Positions 58,550 to 64,000 of a stretch of 64,000 bases of DNA are shown in pieces. The DNA lies in the NCBI GenBank assembly GCA_017523925.1, contig JAFWVQ010000035.1:1-64000 (forward strand), written 5' to 3'. A program made the translations under genes and the position numbers. Source of the stretch: Clostridia bacterium. GTDB lineage: Bacteria > Bacillota > Clostridia > Christensenellales > CAG-138. The notes under the pieces are model-generated. The model ran no database searches. It worked only from the letters and a program-made list of their open reading frames with translations, and had not been told where the DNA came from. The first letter of the stretch is position 1. Every line of letters starts with the position of its first letter.

Positions 58550-59794
58550 ATGAAAAAGACCCCAATAATCGCTTCATGCGCCGCGCTGCTGCTTTTTGCT
58601 TCGGCCTGCGTTCCAAGCGTAAAACCGCAAGATACGCCCGCTCCCACGGCGGAAGTTACCACCGCACCCACGGCAGCGCCGAGCGAAGACCCGAGCGGAG
58701 GGCCCACGGCAGAACCGACCGCGCCCCCGGCCCCGGCTGTCGTTTTCCCGACCCCGGGCAGGCTGGGCAACCTTGTAAACGGCGGCTCCGTGCTGCCCGA
58801 GGGCATGGCGTATTTCGTGCTGGACGGCGAGAGTGATATCCACTATGTTTACGATCGCTTCGGCGAGCTGATGGCGACCTTTACCGCCCCTTCCGATGAT
58901 TTTAACTGCTGGTCAGATTCTGCGGGGATATACGGCGAATACGGCGTTCCCTACGGCTACTGCATAAAGCGCGGAGAGATGATGCCGGCAGATATCATCG
59001 ATTTTGCAAACAGGCTCTTTGAATACAGAAAAATATGGGATGATGAGGAAGGTTATTCCGAATATTCGGAGTATTACGGCTTCGTTTGGACTGCATTGTG
59101 GGATAAAAAGCTTGAAAGGCGCATCGAATTTGACAGGCCCTTAGGGTTTGGGTTCGGCGCCGGCATACTTCCCGTGGACGATAAGCTGATTCTGATAACC
59201 GTCAGGGATGTCGAGGAAAACGGGGAGCAGGCAGCAATCACCGAAGCGATAATGCTCGATGAAAACGGCGAAGTTATCGGCGATTTCGATCCCGAGCCCT
59301 TCGGCGGCATAGATATGATCGAGGGCGTGTTCGCAGACCGTTACCTTCTTATAAAAGCCGATGACGAATCCCACCCGCTGGAGCTTGACGGCGATTGGCC
59401 GTGGTATAGAAAATACGATCTCTATTCGCTTTCCGGCGAATGCGTTATGCGCGATTGCTGGCTGGATCCGCAGGATAGATTCGGCTATTGGGACGGCTGC
59501 GGCAGAGGGCTTATCTATGCAAATTGCTTCATCAACAGGCAGGGGGAGGTGTACGGAAGCGATCTCAGCGTGCGCTACACCGTGCCGGATGGCACCGACC
59601 TGCATAGCTTCGATATAACCACGAGCGAAAACGACTCTATCTTCGGCATATACTATCGCTGCGGCTATACAGTCGATCAGGAGGGCATTTATGCGGGCGT
59701 GAAGGATGAAGCGGGAAACTGGGTCTTCAAGGTCTATAACCCGAAGCTTGCAAGCGATTCGCCGCCCGAAACCGAACCGGATGACGAGTGGTGA
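58550..59794 (+). CDS. Array lipoprotein 5
   Basis: This 414-residue paralogue has lipobox ASAC (about 20) and a PT/PS stalk (about 28-65). Blocks are LGNLVNGGSVLPE...HYVYDRFGEL, IGDFDPEPFGGIDMIEGVFADRY (with a 2- to 3-residue insertion in the middle block) and GIYAGVKDEAGNWVFKVYNP, then SDS and terminal DEW. It is rich in Trp and Cys in its last third. ATG 58550 is preferred over 58544 because AGGGAG then has proper spacing. It lies about 40 bp after member 4. Confidence 0.75.
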   Translation: MKKTPIIASCAALLLFASACVPSVKPQDTPAPTAEVTTAPTAAPSEDPSGGPTAEPTAPPAPAVVFPTPGRLGNLVNGGSVLPEGMAYFVLDGESDIHYVYDRFGELMATFTAPSDDFNCWSDSAGIYGEYGVPYGYCIKRGEMMPADIIDFANRLFEYRKIWDDEEGYSEYSEYYGFVWTALWDKKLERRIEFDRPLGFGFGAGILPVDDKLILITVRDVEENGEQAAITEAIMLDENGEVIGDFDPEPFGGIDMIEGVFADRYLLIKADDESHPLELDGDWPWYRKYDLYSLSGECVMRDCWLDPQDRFGYWDGCGRGLIYANCFINRQGEVYGSDLSVRYTVPDGTDLHSFDITTSENDSIFGIYYRCGYTVDQEGIYAGVKDEAGNWVFKVYNPKLASDSPPETEPDDEW

Positions 59795-59824
59795 GCGAAA
59801 GCTTATTACGATTAGGAAAGGGAA

Positions 59825-61174
59825 ATGAACGATATGAAAAAAAGCTTGATCCTTGCTTTTGTGATTGCGCTTTTTGCACAAGCCGCCTGCGCTCCGGCCG
59901 AAAAGCCGCAGACCACCCCCGAGCCCACGGCGCAAGTCACCGCCGCGCCTACCGAAGCGCATACCGAAGGACCGAGCGAGGCACCGACAGATGCGCCGAC
60001 GGCAGTCCCGACCGAAGCGCCGACGGCAGAGCCGACCGCGCCTCCGACTCCGGCGCTTGTTTTCCCGACTCCGGGAAGGATGGGCAAGCTCATCGACGGC
60101 CCGCTGTTCGACGAGCCGGCTGCATATTTCGTTCTCGAAGGCGAGAGCGATCTTAAGTACGTTTTCGACCGATTCGGCGAGCTTGTAACGGTGATCAATG
60201 CAACGGATTACGAAGAACCCAATTGGAGTCAGCATCCTGCTTTCTACACAGAGCACGGCATGCCCTACGGCTACAGCATCGAGCGCGGCGAGTGGATGCC
60301 GCCGTACCGTTTCTTTGACAATATGGCGATAACAATATCGCAAAGTTCGTATTTGAATGAGAACGGTGAACGGGACTTCTCTTTCTTCATAACGGATATA
60401 AAGGACGATCGGCTTGAAAAGACCATTCTGATGGATAACGCTCCCGAATTCGATTTTGTCGATGGCGAAGGAAACACGCGCACTCAAAGGGCTTTCAAGA
60501 TCGGCTGGGCGGGCGGCATACTGCACGTGGACGGCGTTTACCTTGTTTACGGAGCGACAATGGAAAATTACGGCGAGGAGGGCCAGGCTCTGGCTTATCG
60601 CGAATGCCTTATGCTCGATGAAGAGGGAAACCGTATAGGCGAGATTGATCTTTCCGCCTTTAATAGAGTGCGCGGTGTTTTCGGCGGCAAATACATAATC
60701 GGTGAGCGTTATCTTGACGAAAGCGAGCGGTATGAGGATTCCAACGGATATACGGTCTATAGTGAAACAAATCTTTATACGCTCTCGGGAGAGCTTGTGA
60801 TGAGCAGGGTTCGACCGTATTCTACGGGCGGCTTCGTTGTGGACGAGGAACTCTATTTCGGCTCGATCTACACGGCACGCTTTCTTAATGATGAGAACGG
60901 TAATTTTTACGATAAGGATCTGAACCCGATACCCGCGCCAGATGAGGACGAACTGCACACTGATCCGGAGGAATTCACGAGGAACTATTTCGCACTGCGG
61001 GTCAAGGACAGGCAGATCGTCTCCGGAGGCGGTATATATGCCGGCATAAAGGACGGCGAGGGCAACTGGCTTTTCAAAATATATGATCCGGCGGGTGCAA
61101 GCGACAGCCAAAATGAGGAGCACTGGCCGGACTGGTATTGGGATTACTATTTCAGAGAGAACTACGGCGATTGA
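59825..61174 (+). CDS. Array lipoprotein 6
   Basis: This 449-residue paralogue has lipobox QAAC (about 23), a PT stalk (about 32-75), and blocks MGKLIDGPLFDEP...KYVFDRFGEL, IGEIDLSAFNRVRGVFGGKYII and GIYAGIKDGEGNWLFKIYDP, then SDS. The C-terminus is extended by a Trp/Tyr-rich tail (HWPDWYWDYYFREN). Similarity to member 4 is highest (GYSIERGEWMP; MRPLYTLSGEL-like NLYTLSGELVMS). The start may instead be ATG 59834. It closes the array and is followed by a strong terminator. Confidence 0.75.
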   Translation: MNDMKKSLILAFVIALFAQAACAPAEKPQTTPEPTAQVTAAPTEAHTEGPSEAPTDAPTAVPTEAPTAEPTAPPTPALVFPTPGRMGKLIDGPLFDEPAAYFVLEGESDLKYVFDRFGELVTVINATDYEEPNWSQHPAFYTEHGMPYGYSIERGEWMPPYRFFDNMAITISQSSYLNENGERDFSFFITDIKDDRLEKTILMDNAPEFDFVDGEGNTRTQRAFKIGWAGGILHVDGVYLVYGATMENYGEEGQALAYRECLMLDEEGNRIGEIDLSAFNRVRGVFGGKYIIGERYLDESERYEDSNGYTVYSETNLYTLSGELVMSRVRPYSTGGFVVDEELYFGSIYTARFLNDENGNFYDKDLNPIPAPDEDELHTDPEEFTRNYFALRVKDRQIVSGGGIYAGIKDGEGNWLFKIYDPAGASDSQNEEHWPDWYWDYYFRENYGD

Positions 61175-61208
61175 GAACGGTCGCGCTTATAAGGAAAAGC
61201 TCCTTTCA

Positions 61209-61241
61209 GCAAGCGCCGCAGCAGCGGCGCTTGCGGCATTT
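61209..61241 (+). terminator. Terminator of the lipoprotein array
   Basis: GCAAGCGCCGC (61209-61219) pairs with GCGGCGCTTGC (61224-61234) around a 4-nt loop, followed by GGCATTTTAA. It sits between convergent genes and ends 15 bp before the stop codon of the minus-strand gene. Confidence 0.85.
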
Positions 61242-61249
61242 TAACGGAG

Positions 61250-61567
61250 TCAGTTGCCCAGCATATTCATTATCCCGATCAGCTTTTGCCGCTGCTCACT
61301 TGTCAGCATCGGCATTATGCTATCCGCGGTCTTCTGCATCGCAGAAGCATCGAACGAGCCGTCCTTCTTCTGCCGCTCGGTCATGCGCCTTAGCTCATCC
61401 ATAAGCTCCGTCTCGCTCTTGCCGCCGTAGGCGTTCATCATGCTTTCGATATTCGCCATATCCGCGCCGCTGAGCTGCGCCGAGCCCGCCTGCGCTTCGT
61501 TTCGAATTTGATCCTCGCCCTTTTCGCTCCGCTCGTTCTTTCTGTATGCTTTAAGGTTCCTTGCCAT
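61250..61567 (-). CDS. Small helical hypothetical protein
   Basis: This 105-residue soluble protein has a basic N-terminus and a helical remainder: ANIESMMNAYGGKSETELMDELRRM (about 38-62) and DSIMPMLTSEQRQKLIGIMNML (about 83-104). Similar MMNxYxGKSExEL...MLTxEQRxKL proteins are, from memory, common in Clostridia without assigned function. The ribosome-binding site GGAGG is good. It is divergent from the Met-rich protein gene 103 bp away, and the pair may share function. Confidence 0.7.
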   Translation of the reverse strand: MARNLKAYRKNERSEKGEDQIRNEAQAGSAQLSGADMANIESMMNAYGGKSETELMDELRRMTERQKKDGSFDASAMQKTADSIMPMLTSEQRQKLIGIMNMLGN

Positions 61568-61670
61568 ATCGCGCCTCCGAATTCCTTATTCACAATACTA
61601 TATGCACGATATCGCCCCTCGGTGAATAATATGTTCATGGGAAACAAAACTCGGAAAGGCGGTGCGGACT

Positions 61671-62315
61671 ATGCCGAATCCTTCTCAAAATGCGGGAAAC
61701 AGGGGAAATCCGCGGCGAACGGTGCAGAGCGGAGGCAGCCTCAATAACAGCGCGCGTCCTATGCAGACCGTGCCGGAGGAGGCAAAAAAGGAGGAACGCT
61801 CGCCCCTGCTTCTGCTTGCGCGGCGCATACGCGAGGAGCAGGGTGCGGACGGGCTCAAGGCGTTTCTTATTGCGATGGAGCCCTTCGCCGCGCCGTTCGA
61901 ACTGAAAAACCTTGCCGTGCAGTTCGGGATGGAGCATCATGTCCGCGCTGGCGCGGCGCAGGGGCAGGTGAATGCTTACGATCGGAACGCCGCGTTTTCA
62001 TCGCCCGAAGGCGGCTTTTCGGCACAGAATAACGGCGGCTTCAATATGAACGGCATGAACGGCACGGCTGGCACGGGCGGCATGGGCGGCGCGCAGCAGA
62101 ACAGGGGCATGGGCTTCGACCCGAACCTTTTCCGAATGATGCAGATGATGAACGGCGCGGGCAGCGGCGGCATGGGTAATTTCGGCGGGAATAACGGCGG
62201 CAATATGAATCAAATGATGCAGCTTATGCAGCTTATGAGACTCCTTCCTATGCTCCAAAACATGGGCAAGGGCGGCGCGGATATCTCGCAGATCATGAAA
62301 ATGATGAATATGTGA
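61671..62315 (+). CDS. Met/Asn/Gly-rich hypothetical protein
   Basis: This 214-residue protein has a helical N-terminal part (about 40-85: RSPLLLLARRIREEQ...) and a low-complexity C-terminal half built of GGFNMNGMNG and GGMGGAQQNRGMG-like runs, ending in Met-rich helices MMQLMQLMRLLPMLQNM and IMKMMNM. No signal peptide is present. It may self-associate or bind metal through Met, but this is speculation. ATG 61671 has AAAGGCGG upstream and is preferred to the GTG at 61662. Confidence 0.68.
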   Translation: MPNPSQNAGNRGNPRRTVQSGGSLNNSARPMQTVPEEAKKEERSPLLLLARRIREEQGADGLKAFLIAMEPFAAPFELKNLAVQFGMEHHVRAGAAQGQVNAYDRNAAFSSPEGGFSAQNNGGFNMNGMNGTAGTGGMGGAQQNRGMGFDPNLFRMMQMMNGAGSGGMGNFGGNNGGNMNQMMQLMQLMRLLPMLQNMGKGGADISQIMKMMNM

Positions 62316-62377
62316 TGAAGTTTTGATGGACAAATCCAATTATTTGTGTTACATTATATGCGTGGGAGGATGCACGC

Positions 62378-63030
62378 ATGAAAGAAGTACACGAAATACC
62401 CGATAAAGCATGGATCGATAAGGTGCTCGATGAGCTTGATAAGGCGCATCCGGACGCAAGGCCGGAGCTCGATTTCACGAACCCTTTCGAGCTTCTGATC
62501 GCCACGATCCTCTCCGCTCAATGCACGGACAAGCAGGTGAATAAATGCACCCCCGCGCTGTTTCGGGACTATCCCACGGCGGAGGCCATGTCGCATTTGA
62601 GCGAGGAAGAGCTCGGCAGATACATCAAGCCCTGCGGCTTCTTCAATATGAAAGCAAAGCATATCCTCTCCGCCTGCCGCGATATCGTGGAAAAGTTCGG
62701 CGGTGAGGTGCCGGGAAACCGCGAGGGGCTTGAATCGCTTGCCGGCGTTGGACGAAAGACCGCGAGCGTCGTGCTTTCAAACGCATTCGGCGTTACGCGA
62801 TAGCCGTGGATACGCATGTTTTCAGAGTCAGCAACCGCATCGGGCTTGCAAACGCCAAAACGGTCGAAAAAACCGAAGCGCAGCTCATGGAGCGCATCCC
62901 CGAGGATAAATGGTCGATAGCGCACCATTGGCTTATCTTCCACGGAAGGCGCGTCTGCTCCTCGCAAAAACCGAAATGCGCCGAGTGTACGCTCAATGCG
63001 CTTTGCAGATTCTATAAGGAGTTAAACTAA
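62378..63030 (+). pseudogene. nth: Endonuclease III, interrupted by a one-base frameshift
   Basis: The first frame (62378-62803) encodes residues 1-141 of endonuclease III and stops at TAG 62801-62803. A shifted frame, from about 62800, encodes the rest to 63030. Removing the shift gives a full-length, normal protein: helix-hairpin-helix LAGVGRKTA with the catalytic Lys, then AVDTHVFRVSNRIGL with the catalytic Asp, then the [4Fe-4S] motif C-x6-C-x2-C-x5-C. Between GTT and ATA there are five bases (62795-62799) where six are expected, so one base is missing. Because the break separates the catalytic Lys and Asp, neither piece should work alone. This may be a true pseudogene, a sequencing error or programmed frameshifting; the intact downstream frame favours a recent event or an error. 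Confidence 0.9.
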
Positions 63031-64000
63031 TGCAGTTTGTAGATAAAGCAAGAATAGTCATAAAATCCGGCAACGGCGGCGACGGCGCGGTGAGCTTCCA
63101 CCGCGAAAAATACGTTTCACATGGCGGACCCGACGGAGGCGACGGCGGCACGGGCGGCAGCGTCATCTTCGAGGCCGACGAGAATATGAGCACTCTGCTC
63201 GACTTCAAGTTCGCGCGCTTTTTCAGGGCAAAGAACGGCGAAAACGGCAGGGCGAAGCTGCAATCGGGCAAGAGCGGCGAGGACCTTATCATAAGAGTCC
63301 CGGTCGGAACGCGCGTTCGCGATCTCGAATCGGGCAAGATAATCGCCGATATGAATAAGCCCGGGCGCACGCGCACAGTGCTTCGCGGCGGCAGGGGAGG
63401 CAAGGGCAACGCAAGGTTTGCAACGCCAACGCGCCAGACCCCGCGCTACGCACAGAACGGGCAGAAAACCAAGGAATACGAAGTCGAGCTCGAGCTTATG
63501 ACGATCGCGGACGTGGGGCTCGTCGGGCTTCCGAACGTCGGAAAATCCACCATACTTTCGGTCGTAACGAGCGCAAAGCCCAAGATCGCGAACTATCATT
63601 TCACCACGCTGACCCCGAATCTCGGCGTCGTCAAGCGCTACGACGAAACCTTCGTGCTCGCGGATATCCCCGGCCTTATCGAGGGCGCGAGCGAGGGCGC
63701 GGGGCTCGGGCATGATTTCCTTCGCCATATCGAGCGCACGAGGATGCTCATGCACGTTCTGGATATCTCCGGCTGCGAAGGCCGCGACCCGATCGCCGAT
63801 TACCGCCAGATAAGGCAGGAGCTTACGGCGTACAGCGAAAAGCTTGCCGAGCTTCCCGAGCTTATCGCGGCAAACAAGATGGACATAACCGGCGCGGAGG
63901 ATTGGCTCGAGCTTCTTAAGCAGGAGCTTGCCGAAACCAACCCCGAGGCCGAGATATTCCCCGTTTCGGCGGCCACGGTGCAGGGCTTCGAGCCGCTGCT
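63030..64000 (+). CDS. obgE: Obg-family GTPase, 3' end beyond the window
   Basis: The window holds 323 codons. The Gly-rich Obg domain (about 1-158) shows SGNGGDGAVSFHREKYV, GGPDGGDGGTGGSV and RGGRGGKGNARF. The G domain follows with G1 GLPNVGKSTIL (about 166-176), switch-I T's in FTTLTPNLGVV, G3 DIPGLIEGASEGAGLGHDFLRH and G4 NKMD (about 285). Obg acts in 50S ribosome maturation and stress signalling. It starts at ATG 63030, overlapping the nth stop (TAATG) with AAGGAG upstream. The C-terminal OCT domain is not in the window. Confidence 0.97.
   Translation, partial: MQFVDKARIVIKSGNGGDGAVSFHREKYVSHGGPDGGDGGTGGSVIFEADENMSTLLDFKFARFFRAKNGENGRAKLQSGKSGEDLIIRVPVGTRVRDLESGKIIADMNKPGRTRTVLRGGRGGKGNARFATPTRQTPRYAQNGQKTKEYEVELELMTIADVGLVGLPNVGKSTILSVVTSAKPKIANYHFTTLTPNLGVVKRYDETFVLADIPGLIEGASEGAGLGHDFLRHIERTRMLMHVLDISGCEGRDPIADYRQIRQELTAYSEKLAELPELIAANKMDITGAEDWLELLKQELAETNPEAEIFPVSAATVQGFEPL

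Noticed and set aside
59141-61123. 660-codon minus-strand frame opposite lipoproteins 5 and 6
   Set aside because: It covers two real genes with good signal peptides and ribosome-binding sites on the plus strand; no motif is visible.
1-64000. tRNA or rRNA genes
   Set aside because: No cloverleaf-like segment or rRNA-like sequence was recognised in any intergenic gap; a covariance-model scan would be needed to be certain.

Overview
The window looks like a chromosomal segment of a Gram-positive, moderately GC-rich member of the Clostridia/Bacillota, probably an uncultured gut or rumen lineage. Support comes from gene order: a mraZ-to-ftsZ division and cell-wall (dcw) cluster with a SpoVD/PBP2B-type transpeptidase carrying PASTA domains, and a def-fmt-rsmB-rlmN-stp-prkC-rsgA-rpe operon. 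Two T-box riboswitches, consensus sigma-A promoters with 17-bp spacers and many Sec/lipoprotein signal peptides agree. MurE has the DNPR motif of meso-diaminopimelate-adding enzymes. The lineage assignment is an inference; no rRNA gene is present.

Layout. 1-2.5 kb: a MITE-like inverted-repeat element, a membrane-anchored metallophosphoesterase and a soluble CapD-like nucleotide-sugar dehydratase (minus strand). 2.5-12 kb: ileS and metG, each behind a T-box; between them a TPR-like lipoprotein, an MntR/DtxR-type regulator and a displaced murC. 12-19.7 kb: a 2287-residue secreted protein with a predicted N-terminal thioester domain, a run of CnaB-like isopeptide modules and a C-terminal dockerin. 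It is preceded by a long AT-rich control region with paired dyads, a promoter and a foldable leader, and followed by an 81-residue protein. 19.7-21.8 kb: a three-module membrane protein between direct copies of a 100-bp repeat, with minisatellite DNA at its 3' end. 21.8-36.8 kb (minus): an alpha/beta hydrolase, then ftsZ, ftsA, ftsQ, ftsW, murD, mraY, murE, ftsI, ftsL, rsmH and mraZ. murF, murG and murC are missing from their usual places. 36.8-38.7 kb: maf and an MreB-like ATPase. 39-52.2 kb: the def...rpe translation/signalling operon, two acetyltransferases, a TfoX-like protein, a GyrA/ParC-type subunit and a second metallophosphoesterase.

52.3-61.2 kb is the most unusual part. It is a tandem array of six divergent paralogous lipoproteins (about 385-450 residues each). 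Each has a lipobox, usually a Pro/Thr stalk, and the same three conserved blocks. A PstS-like phosphate-binding lipoprotein with the same kind of stalk and its own promoter sits in the middle of the array. I recognise no described family for these proteins. 61.2-64 kb: two divergently transcribed small proteins (one Met/Asn/Gly-rich), an endonuclease III gene broken by a one-base frameshift, and the start of obgE, which runs off the window.

How the genes fit together: most of the window serves envelope growth (dcw cluster, MurC, CapD-like enzyme, MreB-like protein, PASTA kinase/phosphatase pair) and translation (IleRS, MetRS, Def, Fmt, RsmB, RlmN, RsgA, ObgE). The giant adhesin and the lipoprotein array are the accessory, surface-exposed layer. 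I see no CRISPR array, rRNA, tRNA or transposase.
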